Assembly (NCBI RefSeq): GCF_037152535.1
Contig: NZ_JBBCMA010000005.1
Coordinates: 124,001-188,000 of the forward strand
Direction: 5' to 3'
Length of the DNA: 64,000 nucleotides
Origin: Leclercia sp. AS011
Lineage (GTDB): Bacteria; Pseudomonadota; Gammaproteobacteria; Enterobacterales; Enterobacteriaceae
In this document: positions 50,863 to 60,379 of the stretch, piece after piece
How positions within the stretch are numbered: the first letter of the stretch is position 1
How the letters are laid out: each line of letters starts with the position of its first letter
Notes under the pieces: generated by a model
The model's database searches: none
Seen by the model: the letters and a program-made list of their open reading frames with translations, nothing else
Told to the model about the DNA's origin: nothing
Made by a program: the position numbers and the translations under genes

Positions 50863-51950
50863 AGCGTCTGCAGCTCTTTCGCCATCCGTTCCAGGGTATA
50901 AGGCTCAGCAGTGGCGCGTGCCGCTGCTGAATAATCCGCTCCCTGTTCGCGACCCTGCAGCCAGAGGCCGATCGCCTGCTGATACCCTTCGGCGTCGAGC
51001 GCGTCGCGCACCCAGCCGTTAACGCCCTCTTCAATCCACTCCGCCGCGCCGCAGCCAGGGCTGGTAAGCAGCGGCAGACCGCAGGCCAGCGCTTCGACGC
51101 AGACATTCGGGAAGGGATCGTACAGCGTCGGCAGGATCAGCGCGTCGGCGGTGCCGTAGACCTGGCGCACATCCGCAACCGGCCCCAGAAAACGCACCCG
51201 GGATGCCACGCCGAGGGTCTGGGCCAGTTTTTCGAATTTGCGCGCGTGTTTATCGCGACCGGCGACCAGCAGCCAGGCATCCGCATGAGGAACAATGGCG
51301 CGCAGCGCCGTCGCTACCCCTTTTCGGCTGAACCCGGAACCGACGTAGGCCAGCACCGGGGCCGCCTGGGGGATCCCCAGCGCATCACGCTGTGAGAGCG
51401 AGCGCACTTGCGGGCTGAAGTGGGCGGTATCCACACCGTTGTAGATCACCGTCAGTTTGTCATCCGGCAGGCCAAAACGGCGGGCGATATCATCCCGCAC
51501 CATCTTCGAGTTACAGATCACTTTACGTAGCGCAGGATGAGTAAACATCTGCGCTTCCGCCTGCAAAATATAGCGATGGTAGCGGCTCAGGGACTGCGCC
51601 CAGCGCGCCAGCGGCGACTGGATGCGGTTGTACTGCGCAAGCCAGGTGGCATGTACGCCATCGCCGGCGCGGAAGATGGTCGCCCCCGGAATACGCTCGT
51701 GACTCTGCACGATATCGAACTGCGCAAACTGCGCCGCCGCGGCGTGGGCAAAACCCGATTCGCGGTCCAGACGGTTGCGGAAGGCCGGGTTGACCGTCAG
51801 GGTTTTCCAGCCGGCGGCGTCCTCCCACTGACGGGCAATCAGCGTCACATCCAGGGCCGTATCCTGCGCCAGCACGTTCAGCGCGCGGGAGACAAAACGC
51901 TCCGCGCCGCCGTTGGGGTTATAGGTCTGTCGGACGATAGCCAGCTTCAT
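50841..51950 (-). CDS. wabG: Core glycosyltransferase, WabG-like (galacturonic acid transferase)
   Basis: A 369-residue GT4 enzyme whose N-terminus LAIVRQTYNPNGGAERFVSR and the QSHERIPG and FRAGDGVHATWL segments are characteristic of Klebsiella-type WabG. The donor site lies near VGSGFSRKGVATALRA and DPFPNVCVEALACGLPLL. WabG transfers galacturonic acid to the second heptose of the core. Its ATG overlaps the waaQ stop by four bases, so they are coupled. The convergent gene on the plus strand overlaps its 3' end. E. coli WaaG, a glucosyltransferase, is a more distant alternative. Confidence 0.78.
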   Translation of the reverse strand: MKLAIVRQTYNPNGGAERFVSRALNVLAQDTALDVTLIARQWEDAAGWKTLTVNPAFRNRLDRESGFAHAAAAQFAQFDIVQSHERIPGATIFRAGDGVHATWLAQYNRIQSPLARWAQSLSRYHRYILQAEAQMFTHPALRKVICNSKMVRDDIARRFGLPDDKLTVIYNGVDTAHFSPQVRSLSQRDALGIPQAAPVLAYVGSGFSRKGVATALRAIVPHADAWLLVAGRDKHARKFEKLAQTLGVASRVRFLGPVADVRQVYGTADALILPTLYDPFPNVCVEALACGLPLLTSPGCGAAEWIEEGVNGWVRDALDAEGYQQAIGLWLQGREQGADYSAAARATAEPYTLERMAKELQTLYRDLLR

Positions 51951-53050
51951 GCCGGGTTTTCCAGCAGCAGCGTATCAATCGCGCTCAGCACCATTTGCGG
52001 GGTGATGGCCGTAATGCAGTCGGAGACGCCGCTGTCGCCGCAGCCCGCTTTACCGCAGGGCTGGCAGGTAAATCCGGCAACGATCACCCGGTAGTTCACC
52101 CCCCACGGAGCCCACTTGATCGCCCCGGTCGGGCCGAAGATCGCGACGGTTGGCGTTCCCACCGCGCTGGCGAGGTGCATCGGCATCGAATCGACGCCAA
52201 AGTAGACCCGCGCGTGCTTCATCAGCGCACCCAGCTCTTTCAGATTTAGCTGACCGCTTAAGTCAAACACCGGCTGGGTGAGTGCGGCACGCAGCTCATC
52301 CATATAAGCGGTCTCTTCTTTGGACGGTGCCGCAGAGAGGATAATCGGCAGGCCGCGGGCCGCCAGGGTATCAATGGTCGCCGCCAGCTTGTTGATATCC
52401 CAGGCCTTAAACATCCAGCGCGACGTCGGGTGCACCAGAATGTAGGACTGGCTCGCCAGCCCAAATCCGGCCAGTTTTTCCGCAATCGAGGCTTCTGCCG
52501 CATCGCCCGGCACAAACAGGGTATGTTTGTCGGCCTCGGTCTGCGGATGAATGCCGATCCGCCGCAGCGCATCCAGATTCACCTCCACCATATGGCGGCT
52601 GTTATCCTGGATCGCCGGATAGAGGGTGGTGAAGGATTTCACCCAGCGACGACGTGCCAGCCCGCTGCGTTTATCGGGCTTAAAGCCGACGGAAACGCGC
52701 GGTTTCAGACGACGCGCCAGACGCGCGCCGTGCCAGTGTTCGGTGAGGTTGATCAGCACGTCATACTGACGCGCCTTCAGGGTCGTGAGCAGCGCGCGGT
52801 ACAGGCGGAACTGTGCGAACCAGCCTTTTTTGCGCCAGTTGCGGCCGATGGTATGTACTTGATCGATATACGGATGGCTGGTGAGCATCGCCTGGGTGTC
52901 GTCATACACCAGGGCATCTACTTCCACATCGGGGTAGTTCTTTTTCAACACCGTAAACACCGGCGAGGTCAGCAGGACGTCACCGTGGTGACGCAGCTTA
53001 ACGATCAGCACGCGCTTCGGTGGGCGCTCCGCTGAGAAAAAATCAGACAT
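51947..53050 (-). CDS. waaQ: LPS heptosyltransferase III
   Basis: A 367-residue family 9 glycosyltransferase. RVLIVKLRHHGDVLLTSPVF at the start, YILVHPTSRWMFKAWD mid-protein and YFGVDSMPMHLASAVGTPTV near the end are WaaQ landmarks. It adds the third heptose to the second during inner-core assembly on the cytoplasmic face. It overlaps the end of waaC by eight bases and the start of wabG by four, so hldD-waaF-waaC-waaQ-wabG read as one operon. Confidence 0.92.
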   Translation of the reverse strand: MSDFFSAERPPKRVLIVKLRHHGDVLLTSPVFTVLKKNYPDVEVDALVYDDTQAMLTSHPYIDQVHTIGRNWRKKGWFAQFRLYRALLTTLKARQYDVLINLTEHWHGARLARRLKPRVSVGFKPDKRSGLARRRWVKSFTTLYPAIQDNSRHMVEVNLDALRRIGIHPQTEADKHTLFVPGDAAEASIAEKLAGFGLASQSYILVHPTSRWMFKAWDINKLAATIDTLAARGLPIILSAAPSKEETAYMDELRAALTQPVFDLSGQLNLKELGALMKHARVYFGVDSMPMHLASAVGTPTVAIFGPTGAIKWAPWGVNYRVIVAGFTCQPCGKAGCGDSGVSDCITAITPQMVLSAIDTLLLENPA

Positions 53051-54029
53051 AGGCTCTCTCTGCTGCCAGCAACGGCTCTAATTGCGCAAAAACCGCAGCG
53101 GCGGAAAGGTCGCTCAACTGCGATGAATGTTCCGGGCGGCAGATATATTGATTTTTGCCGTAGCCGCCAATCAGACCCGGATCCGTCGGGCCGTAAAGCG
53201 TAATATTAGGACGATCCAGCGCCGCCGTCAGGTGGCTGAGGCCGGTATCCACCGACACCACCGCCGCTGCCCCCGCCAGCTGCTGCGCCACGCCGTCCAG
53301 CTTCATCCGGGGCAGCACGTCCACATAATCAAAGCCTTCCGCCAGCCGCTTCGCCCGGGCCTCTTCGTGCGGGGCTCCCCACGGGAGCCTGATGCGCAGA
53401 CCCGTACCGCTCAGCAGGCCGATCAGGTCGCGCCAGTGGGCTTCCGGCCAGTGCTTATCATCCCGGGTGGTGGCGTGCAGGAAGATGAGGTAAGGCGCGC
53501 CTGTGTGCTCCGCATCGTGCAGGAAGTGCCGGGAGATCGCGTAATCCCCCTGCCTGGCAGGTTTTGCATAACCCAGGCTTTTGGCGAACAGCTCCCGGGT
53601 GCGTTCCACCGCGTGTTGCTGCCTGGCGATCGCGTGGCGGCGGTTGTAGAACAGGCTCGCCAGCGGCTCGCGAGCGCTGTGCCAGTCCATGCCGTGCTTC
53701 ACGCCGTGCGCCAGTCGGGTGACCAGCGCCGCGCTTTTGACCAGCCCCTGGGCGTCGATGATCGCATCGTAACGCTGGGCCTGGACCGCGTCGCGGAAGG
53801 CCTGACGCTCAGCCTTAATAGGGGCGGAGAACCAGGCTTTGCGCCAGCGACGGATCGCCACCGGGATCGTCCGGTCTACGGCTTCGTGCCAGGTTGGGAT
53901 CTGCGCGAAGCCCTCTTCCACGACCCAGTCAAAACGGATACCCGGGATCGCCTGCATGGCGTCGGTGAGCGAGGGCAGGGTGTGCAGCACGTCGCCCATC
54001 GAGGAGGTTTTAACGATCAATACCCGCAT
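53043..54029 (-). CDS. waaC: LPS heptosyltransferase I
   Basis: A 328-residue family 9 glycosyltransferase. MRVLIVKTSSMGDVLHTLPS at the start, the LIFLHATTRDDKHWPEAHW segment and VSVDTGLSHLTAALDRPNI near the end match WaaC. It adds the first heptose to Kdo2-lipid A from ADP-heptose. It follows waaF by three bases. Confidence 0.96.
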   Translation of the reverse strand: MRVLIVKTSSMGDVLHTLPSLTDAMQAIPGIRFDWVVEEGFAQIPTWHEAVDRTIPVAIRRWRKAWFSAPIKAERQAFRDAVQAQRYDAIIDAQGLVKSAALVTRLAHGVKHGMDWHSAREPLASLFYNRRHAIARQQHAVERTRELFAKSLGYAKPARQGDYAISRHFLHDAEHTGAPYLIFLHATTRDDKHWPEAHWRDLIGLLSGTGLRIRLPWGAPHEEARAKRLAEGFDYVDVLPRMKLDGVAQQLAGAAAVVSVDTGLSHLTAALDRPNITLYGPTDPGLIGGYGKNQYICRPEHSSQLSDLSAAAVFAQLEPLLAAERAYV

Positions 54030-54032
54030 CCG

Positions 54033-55079
54033 TTATCCTTCTTCGCTCAACAGCAGTTCGTTAAGCTCGTCGAGGACACGCTGCGGGGTAATGTCGATCA
54101 GGCTCTGGTGATAGCCTTCGGCGGCGTCACCCTTACGCACTTTGTGGTAGCCGGTGATGAGGCGGATCACCCGCGCTTTATGCGAGAGCGGCGGAGTAAA
54201 GTCCGGGCTACTCGGGCCGTACAGCGCCACCAGCGGGCGGTTCAGCGCCGCGGCAACGTGCATCAGGCCGGAGTCGTTAGTGACCACGGCTTTACAGGCG
54301 GCCAGCAGGATCACAGCCTGCTCCAGCTGGGTTTCCCCGGCCAGATTGCGGCACCAGGCCTGCTGCTCGATGCTCAGCGCGGCGAGAATTTCATTCCCCG
54401 CTTCATGATCTTTCGCCGAGCCGAACAGCACAATCTGATAGCCTTCGTCGATCAGCTGCTTCGCCAGTTCAGCATAGTGATAGTGCGGCCAGCGTTTCGC
54501 CGGGCCGAACTCCGCGCCGGGGCAGAAGCCAATCAGCGGACGATCGGGCAACAGGCCAAAGGCGTTGCAGGTCTGGGATTTTTCTCCCTCGTTAACCTGC
54601 AGCTGCGGCCACAGCAGCGGCTGGGGGAGATCCTTCGCGCTGCGCATCACGCCTTTGTCGTAGGCCAGCGCCACGTAACGCTCCACCATCAGCGGCCAGG
54701 CTTCTTTATCCAGGATCCGGGCGTCGTTCAGCAGGCCGTAGCGCATCTCTCCACGCCAGCCGGTACGGTGCGGGATGCCCGCAAAGAAAGGCACCAGGGC
54801 AGATTTAAAGGAGTTTGGCAGCACCCAGGCGCGGTCATAGCGCTTGTCGCGCAGGTTATGGCCGAGCTTGCGGCGTTCGGCAAGCTCCAGCGCCCCGTGG
54901 CCGAGCGGCATCGGGATCGCTTCATTGACTTCCGGCATCCGCGATAACAGCGGACGGCACCACGCGGGTGCCATCACGTCGATTATCGCCTGGGGATAGC
55001 GCGCCTTGAGCGTGCGATAGAGACTTTGCGACATCATCATGTCGCCCACCCATGACGGGCCGATCACCAGTATCTTCAT
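54033..55079 (-). CDS. waaF: LPS heptosyltransferase II
   Basis: A 348-residue family 9 glycosyltransferase like E. coli WaaF. ILVIGPSWVGDMMMSQSLY begins the acceptor domain, GFCPGAEFGPAKRWPHYHYA is the donor-site signature and VVTNDSGLMHVAAALNRP lies near the C-terminus. It adds the second heptose to the first. It follows hldD by nine bases in the operon. Confidence 0.97.
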   Translation of the reverse strand: MKILVIGPSWVGDMMMSQSLYRTLKARYPQAIIDVMAPAWCRPLLSRMPEVNEAIPMPLGHGALELAERRKLGHNLRDKRYDRAWVLPNSFKSALVPFFAGIPHRTGWRGEMRYGLLNDARILDKEAWPLMVERYVALAYDKGVMRSAKDLPQPLLWPQLQVNEGEKSQTCNAFGLLPDRPLIGFCPGAEFGPAKRWPHYHYAELAKQLIDEGYQIVLFGSAKDHEAGNEILAALSIEQQAWCRNLAGETQLEQAVILLAACKAVVTNDSGLMHVAAALNRPLVALYGPSSPDFTPPLSHKARVIRLITGYHKVRKGDAAEGYHQSLIDITPQRVLDELNELLLSEEG

Positions 55080-55088
55080 GCTTATTTC

Positions 55089-56021
55089 TTACGCGTTGCG
55101 ATTCAGCCAGGCCATATATTCCGTTACCCCTTCGGCAACGGTCTTGAACGGCTTGTCATAGCCAGCGGCGCGCAGGTTGGTCAGATCCGCCTGGGTAAAT
55201 GCCTGGTAGCGGCCTTTCAGCTTGTCCGGGAACGGGATGTACTCAATGCTGCCTTTCTTGTGATACGCCAGCGTTGCGTCAGCCACGGCCTGGAAAGATT
55301 CCGCGCGGCCGGTGCCCAGGTTGAAGATCCCGGAGACGCCATTTTCCCAGAACCACAGGTTCACCGCCGCCACGTCGCCCACGTAGACGAAGTCGCGCTT
55401 GAAGCCATCACTGCCTTCGAACAGTTTCGGGGTTTCGCCATTGTTCAGCTGGGTATTGAGGTGGAATGCCACGCTCGCCATGCTGCCTTTGTGGCCTTCG
55501 CGCGGTCCGTACACGTTGAAGTAGCGGAAGCCAACGATCTGCGAGTTCGCTTCTGGCAGCACCTGGCGCACGTATTCGTCGAACAGGAACTTGGAGTAGC
55601 CGTAGACGTTCAGCGGCTGCTCGTATTCACGGGATTCAATAAAGTCCGAGGTGCGTCCACCGTAGGTCGCCGCAGAAGAGGCATACAGGAACGGGATTTC
55701 ACGCTCCAGGCAGTAGTGCAGGATCTCTTTAGAGTACTGATAGTTGTTATCCATCATGTACTTGCCGTCCCACTCGGTGGTGGAAGAGCAGGCACCCTCA
55801 TGGAAGATAGCCTCGATCTCACCGAACTCTTCACCCGCCATAATCTGGATAAGGAAATCTTCTTTATCCATGTAGTCGGCAATGTTCAGATCCACCAGGT
55901 TAACAAACTTGGTGCCGTCTTTCAGGTTGTCCACCACCAGGATGTCGGTGATGCCTTTGTCATTGAGGGCCTTAATAATATTGCTGCCGATAAAGCCCGC
56001 GCCGCCGGTAACGATGATCAT
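55089..56021 (-). CDS. hldD: ADP-L-glycero-D-manno-heptose 6-epimerase
   Basis: A 310-residue short-chain dehydrogenase/epimerase of E. coli HldD length. The Rossmann motif is GGAGFIGSN at residues 6-14 and the catalytic Tyr-x3-Lys is YGYSK near residue 140. It converts ADP-D,D-heptose to the L,D form used by WaaC, WaaF and WaaQ, and heads their operon. In E. coli it also has a heat-shock promoter; the 215-base gap upstream, shared with kbl, was not resolved into promoters. Confidence 0.98.
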   Translation of the reverse strand: MIIVTGGAGFIGSNIIKALNDKGITDILVVDNLKDGTKFVNLVDLNIADYMDKEDFLIQIMAGEEFGEIEAIFHEGACSSTTEWDGKYMMDNNYQYSKEILHYCLEREIPFLYASSAATYGGRTSDFIESREYEQPLNVYGYSKFLFDEYVRQVLPEANSQIVGFRYFNVYGPREGHKGSMASVAFHLNTQLNNGETPKLFEGSDGFKRDFVYVGDVAAVNLWFWENGVSGIFNLGTGRAESFQAVADATLAYHKKGSIEYIPFPDKLKGRYQAFTQADLTNLRAAGYDKPFKTVAEGVTEYMAWLNRNA

Positions 56022-56236
56022 AGCTGTAACCTTTGAAGTGTGGAGTCCGGGGACAATCCCGGACGCTAATAGTCATATCATATCATTAGTATGACTCCCC
56101 ATCAGCCATTCACCGACATCGCGCAGGGGTACACGTGATTTATGCTGCAAAAACGAGAACAGTTAATGCGTCATCTCGTATCAACGTATAGCTTTGGGTA
56201 ATATGTGCCGAAATTTGCCGAGTCTGGAGAATTGCA

Positions 56237-57433
56237 ATGCGTGGTGATTTTTACAAACAGTTAAACAGTGACCTGGAAACCGCGCGAGCGGAAGGGTTGT
56301 TCAAAGAAGAGCGAATCATTACCTCCGCTCAACAGGCGGATATCACCGTTGCCGACGGCAGCCACGTGATCAACTTCTGCGCCAACAACTATTTAGGTCT
56401 TGCGAATCACCCTGAGCTGATCGCTGCCGCAAAGGCAGGCATGGACACCCACGGTTTTGGCATGGCCTCCGTGCGTTTCATCTGCGGCACCCAGGACAGC
56501 CACAAGGCGCTGGAGAGCAAGCTAGCCGCCTTCCTCGGCATGGAAGATGCGATTCTGTACTCTTCCTGTTTCGACGCCAACGGCGGTCTGTTTGAGACCC
56601 TGCTTGGGGCGGAAGATGCCATTATTTCCGATGCCCTGAACCACGCGTCGATCATCGACGGCGTGCGCCTGTGTAAAGCGAAGCGTTTCCGCTACGCCAA
56701 CAACGACATGGTTGAGCTGGAAGCGCGTCTGAAAGAGGCCCGCGAGGGCGGGGCGCGCCATGTGCTGATCGCCACCGACGGCGTGTTCTCCATGGACGGC
56801 GTGATCGCCAACCTGAAGGGCGTCTGCGACCTGGCGGACAAATACGATGCGCTGGTGATGGTCGATGACTCTCACGCGGTCGGCTTTGTCGGCGAAAACG
56901 GCCGTGGTTCCCACGAATACTGCGACGTGATGGGCCGCGTGGACATTATCACCGGTACCCTGGGCAAAGCGCTCGGCGGCGCGTCCGGCGGCTATACCGC
57001 CGCGCGTAAAGAGGTGGTGGAGTGGCTGCGTCAGCGTTCTCGTCCGTACCTGTTCTCCAACTCCCTGGCCCCGGCCATTGTTTCCGCCTCCATCAAGGTG
57101 CTGGAGATGGTGGAGTCCGGTGCCGAACTGCGTGACCGTCTGTGGGCTAACGCTCGCCTGTTCCGGGAAAAAATGACCGCGGCGGGCTTTACCCTGGCCG
57201 GTGCCGATCACGCCATTATCCCGGTGATGCTGGGCGATGCCGTGGTGGCGCAGAACTTTGCCCGCGAGCTGCAAAAAGAGGGGATTTACGTCACCGGTTT
57301 CTTCTTCCCGGTGGTGCCAAAAGGTCAGGCGCGTATTCGCACCCAGATGTCGGCGGCGCATTCCCCTGAACAAATTGAGCGTGCGGTGGAAGCCTTTACC
57401 CGCATCGGCAAACAACTGGGCGTGATTGCCTGA
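56237..57433 (+). CDS. kbl: Glycine C-acetyltransferase (2-amino-3-ketobutyrate CoA ligase)
   Basis: A 398-residue PLP enzyme of the alpha-oxoamine synthase group, the E. coli length. The PLP lysine is in [14 protein letters not shown] near residue 244. It cleaves 2-amino-3-ketobutyrate with CoA to glycine and acetyl-CoA. TCTGGAG precedes the ATG. It is followed after nine bases by tdh, completing the threonine-to-glycine route. The gene is divergent from hldD. Confidence 0.98.
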   Translation: MRGDFYKQLNSDLETARAEGLFKEERIITSAQQADITVADGSHVINFCANNYLGLANHPELIAAAKAGMDTHGFGMASVRFICGTQDSHKALESKLAAFLGMEDAILYSSCFDANGGLFETLLGAEDAIISDALNHASIIDGVRLCKAKRFRYANNDMVELEARLKEAREGGARHVLIATDGVFSMDGVIANLKGVCDLADKYDALVMVDDSHAVGFVGENGRGSHEYCDVMGRVDIITGTLGKALGGASGGYTAARKEVVEWLRQRSRPYLFSNSLAPAIVSASIKVLEMVESGAELRDRLWANARLFREKMTAAGFTLAGADHAIIPVMLGDAVVAQNFARELQKEGIYVTGFFFPVVPKGQARIRTQMSAAHSPEQIERAVEAFTRIGKQLGVIA

Positions 57434-57442
57434 GGACGCGTA

Positions 57443-58468
57443 ATGAAAGCATTATCCAAACTGAAAGCAGAAGAAGGCATCTGGATGACCGACGTTCCGG
57501 AGCCGGAAGTCGGTCATAACGATCTGCTGATCAAAATTCGGAAAACCGCCATCTGCGGTACCGATGTGCATATCTACAACTGGGACCAGTGGTCGCAGAA
57601 GACCATTCCGGTGCCGATGGTGGTCGGTCACGAATATGTCGGCGAAGTGGTGGGCATTGGTCAGGAAGTGAAAGGCTTTAAAATTGGCGACCGCGTCTCC
57701 GGCGAAGGCCACATCACCTGCGGCCACTGCCGTAACTGCCGCGGCGGGCGCACGCATCTGTGCCGCAACACCGTCGGCGTGGGCGTCAATCGCCCGGGCT
57801 GCTTCGCAGAATATCTGGTGATCCCGGCGTTCAACGCCTTCAAAATCCCGGACAACATCTCTGACGATCTGGCCTCTATCTTCGACCCGTTCGGCAACGC
57901 GGTGCACACGGCCCTGTCCTTCGACCTGGTGGGCGAAGACGTGCTGGTCTCCGGCGCAGGCCCGATCGGTATCATGGCGGCAGCGGTAGCCAAACACGTA
58001 GGTGCCCGCAACGTGGTGATCACCGACGTCAACGAATACCGTCTGTCGCTGGCGCGTAAGATGGGCGTGACCCGTGCGGTGGATGTCTCGAAAGAGAACC
58101 TGAACGACGTGATGGAAGAGCTGGGGATGACCGAAGGCTTTGACGTCGGCCTGGAGATGTCCGGTGCGCCACCGGCATTCCGCACCATGCTCGACACCAT
58201 GAACCACGGCGGCCGTATTGCGATGCTGGGTATTCCGCCATCAGATATGTCCATCGACTGGAACAAGGTCATCTTCAAGGGGCTGTTTATCAAGGGCATT
58301 TATGGCCGCGAGATGTTCGAAACCTGGTACAAGATGGCCGCGCTGATTCAGTCCGGTCTGGATCTGTCGCCCATCATCACTCATCGCTTCTCCATCGATG
58401 AGTTCCAGCAGGGCTTTGACGCGATGCGTTCGGGCCAGTCAGGGAAAGTGATCCTGAGCTGGAACTAA
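57443..58468 (+). CDS. tdh: L-threonine 3-dehydrogenase
   Basis: A 341-residue zinc-dependent alcohol dehydrogenase family enzyme, the E. coli length. The catalytic zinc site starts with [12 protein letters not shown] near residue 38 and GHEYVGEVV, and the structural zinc cluster is [18 protein letters not shown] near residues 93-110. The NAD site is [16 protein letters not shown] near 172. It oxidises threonine to 2-amino-3-ketobutyrate, which Kbl then splits. A strong terminator follows. Confidence 0.98.
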   Translation: MKALSKLKAEEGIWMTDVPEPEVGHNDLLIKIRKTAICGTDVHIYNWDQWSQKTIPVPMVVGHEYVGEVVGIGQEVKGFKIGDRVSGEGHITCGHCRNCRGGRTHLCRNTVGVGVNRPGCFAEYLVIPAFNAFKIPDNISDDLASIFDPFGNAVHTALSFDLVGEDVLVSGAGPIGIMAAAVAKHVGARNVVITDVNEYRLSLARKMGVTRAVDVSKENLNDVMEELGMTEGFDVGLEMSGAPPAFRTMLDTMNHGGRIAMLGIPPSDMSIDWNKVIFKGLFIKGIYGREMFETWYKMAALIQSGLDLSPIITHRFSIDEFQQGFDAMRSGQSGKVILSWN

Positions 58469-58496
58469 AAAAGAGCGCCTGCGGGCGCTTTTTTTC
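58469..58496 (+). terminator. Terminator after tdh
   Basis: AGCGCC-TGCG-GGCGCT followed by a run of seven T residues, directly after the tdh stop. Confidence 0.92.
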
Positions 58497-58607
58497 ACGC
58501 AGGCCTCACGTTTTTCAGTCCACTTGTGGATAATTACCAGGTTTCCTTCGCTTTTTTCAGCCTGCGCTTATAGAGTTTGGGGAAGTTTACTCAACTTTAC
58601 AGCGCCT

Positions 58608-59408
58608 ATGTTCAAGCTCACCGTTTGTTTATTGACCTGTAACTCAGCACGACTGCTGCGTGAAGTCCTGCCTCCCTTGATCGTGGTTGCCGATGAGATC
58701 ATCGTCCTCGACTCGGGCAGCCACGACGCCACGTTGGCGATTTGCCAGGAATATGGCATCACGCCCCATCACCAGCCCTATACCATGCATGGCGTGCAGA
58801 TGAACCACGCTATCGAGCTGGCGAGCAATGACTGGGTGCTGTGCATGGACAGCGATGAAATTCTGGATGCCGAAACCGTCGATTTTATTCTGCGCCTGAA
58901 GGCGGGTGAGGAACCTCATCCGCAGCAGGCATGGCGCATCGCCCGCTACTGGCATGTGCTGGGGGAAGAGGTGCGGACGATTTATCCCATCTCCTCGCCC
59001 GATTTTCCGGTACGGCTCTTTAACCGTACTCAGGCGCGGTTTAATCAGCGCCCGGTGGACGACAAAGTGGAAGGGGCGATCCAGTCGGTTAAAATCCCGG
59101 GCCGCGTGCGCCATGACACCTTCTATTCACTGCACGAGGTCTTCAACAAGCTGAACAGCTACACCAGCCGTCTGGTGAAGTACCAGACCGTACGCCCTTC
59201 GATTGCGCGCGGCGTGATCAGCGCCATCGGCGCGTTCTTCAAGTGGTATCTGTTCAGCGGCGCGTGGCGCCAGGGGAGAGTGGGAGTAGTGACCGGTCTC
59301 TATGCCACCTTTTACAGCTTCCTGAAATACTTCAAAGCCTGGTATCAACACCAGGAACAAAAAGAGTCTGCGGACAAAAAGCACGCAGACTCTCACGTCA
59401 TTGAATAA
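58608..59408 (+). CDS. Second WaaE-like family 2 glycosyltransferase
   Basis: A 266-residue GT2 protein similar in layout to WaaE encoded at 42193. FKLTVCLLTCNSARLLREVL begins the fold, IIVLDSGSHDATLAIC is almost the same as the WaaE segment, and VLCMDSDEILDAETVDFIL holds the DxD-type motif. A hydrophobic stretch near residues 205-245 may anchor it to the membrane. The start at 58608 is chosen because it begins the conserved fold; the ribosome site is weak and the frame is open to 58524. E. coli has waaH at this site instead. The acceptor is probably a core or other surface sugar, but this is inferred. Confidence 0.75.
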   Translation: MFKLTVCLLTCNSARLLREVLPPLIVVADEIIVLDSGSHDATLAICQEYGITPHHQPYTMHGVQMNHAIELASNDWVLCMDSDEILDAETVDFILRLKAGEEPHPQQAWRIARYWHVLGEEVRTIYPISSPDFPVRLFNRTQARFNQRPVDDKVEGAIQSVKIPGRVRHDTFYSLHEVFNKLNSYTSRLVKYQTVRPSIARGVISAIGAFFKWYLFSGAWRQGRVGVVTGLYATFYSFLKYFKAWYQHQEQKESADKKHADSHVIE

Positions 59409-59412
59409 GCGA

Positions 59413-59434
59413 TCCCGCCTTACGGCGGGGTTTA
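59413..59434. terminator. Terminator between convergent genes
   Basis: CCCGCC-TTAC-GGCGGG followed by GTTTAGCTTTT on the plus strand separates the WaaE-like gene from yibQ. Confidence 0.6.
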
Positions 59435-60376
59435 GCTTTTCTTACCCCAACCCTGCCACTGCAGCTGGACGTATTTCACCAGCGTACTCTGGCTGATGCT
59501 CTCCCCAATCACCGAGAAGTAGCGGGTCACATAGACCGGCTCTGGCGGTTGCTTAGGCGCACAGAGCGTCACGCCGCGGAACGGGTTACGCGGTTTTGCG
59601 CCCGGCGCCGTTCCGGCGGGTGGCGGGCTGGCCGGGCGGGAGGTGTCCACCTGGGGCTCATTGAGCAGGCTGCTCGCCGGCACCAGGGTGATATCCCCGG
59701 GCAGGGTCGGCAGCATCTGCTGTAACACGCGAACGGTGGACGGATGCGGGTGACCAATGGCGATAGCCCAACCCGATCGGCGGGCTACCTGCACGGCGCG
59801 GTTAAACTGGAAGCGGATGTCGGCTTCGTTTTGCGTGTCATCGAGGAACACTTTGCGCTTAATCACCTTCACTCCGGTGCCCTGCGCGGCGCGCATCGCC
59901 TGGCTGTTGCCGATGGTCATGCTGTCGAGGAAGTAGAGGTTGTAGCGCGCCAGGGACTGCATCACCTTCTGCATGCCAAACAGGCTGGAGGTCATGGCGC
60001 TGCCCATATGGTTATTCAGCCCCACGGCGTAAGGTACTTTGCCATACGCCTCGCGGATGATGCGCTCGATCTCCTCGCTGCTCATCTCCGGGCGAAGGGT
60101 ATCTTTTTCCAGCGGCTGTTTACTGAGCGGGGCCATCGGCAGATGGATCAACACTTCGTGCCCGCTGTTATGGGCTTTGGTGGCCATCTCATGAGCGTGA
60201 GGCGCGTTCGGCAGCACGGCGACGGAGATGGCGGATGGCATTGCCAGCACCTGATTTTCTGTGTGAGGACGATAACCGAAGTCATCAATGACAATAGCGA
60301 GTTTACCTGCGTAAACCGGCATCGCCAGCGCCAGTGCGCTGACGAAGGGGAGAACCATACGACGAAATTGAAGCAA
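59432..60376 (-). CDS. yibQ: Divergent polysaccharide deacetylase YibQ
   Basis: A 314-residue exported protein with a signal peptide (residues 1-23, cut after ALAMPVYA). LAIVIDDFGYRPHTENQVLA, GHEVLIHLPMAP and IAIGHPHPSTVRVLQ match the divergent polysaccharide deacetylase family. Together with EnvC it is encoded in the gpmI-envC-yibQ run, and it is likely an envelope polysaccharide enzyme or remnant. The start appears to be TTG at 60376, matching the E. coli MPQFRR beginning and having GGAAG in place; an ATG at 60358 is the alternative. Confidence 0.88.
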   Translation of the reverse strand: MLQFRRMVLPFVSALALAMPVYAGKLAIVIDDFGYRPHTENQVLAMPSAISVAVLPNAPHAHEMATKAHNSGHEVLIHLPMAPLSKQPLEKDTLRPEMSSEEIERIIREAYGKVPYAVGLNNHMGSAMTSSLFGMQKVMQSLARYNLYFLDSMTIGNSQAMRAAQGTGVKVIKRKVFLDDTQNEADIRFQFNRAVQVARRSGWAIAIGHPHPSTVRVLQQMLPTLPGDITLVPASSLLNEPQVDTSRPASPPPAGTAPGAKPRNPFRGVTLCAPKQPPEPVYVTRYFSVIGESISQSTLVKYVQLQWQGWGKKS

Positions 60377-60379
60377 AAC

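Noticed and set aside
53127..54947. Long plus-strand open frame of 606 codons
   Set aside because: It lies antisense to waaC and waaF; it is an artefact of GC-rich codon use, with no recognisable domains or ribosome site.
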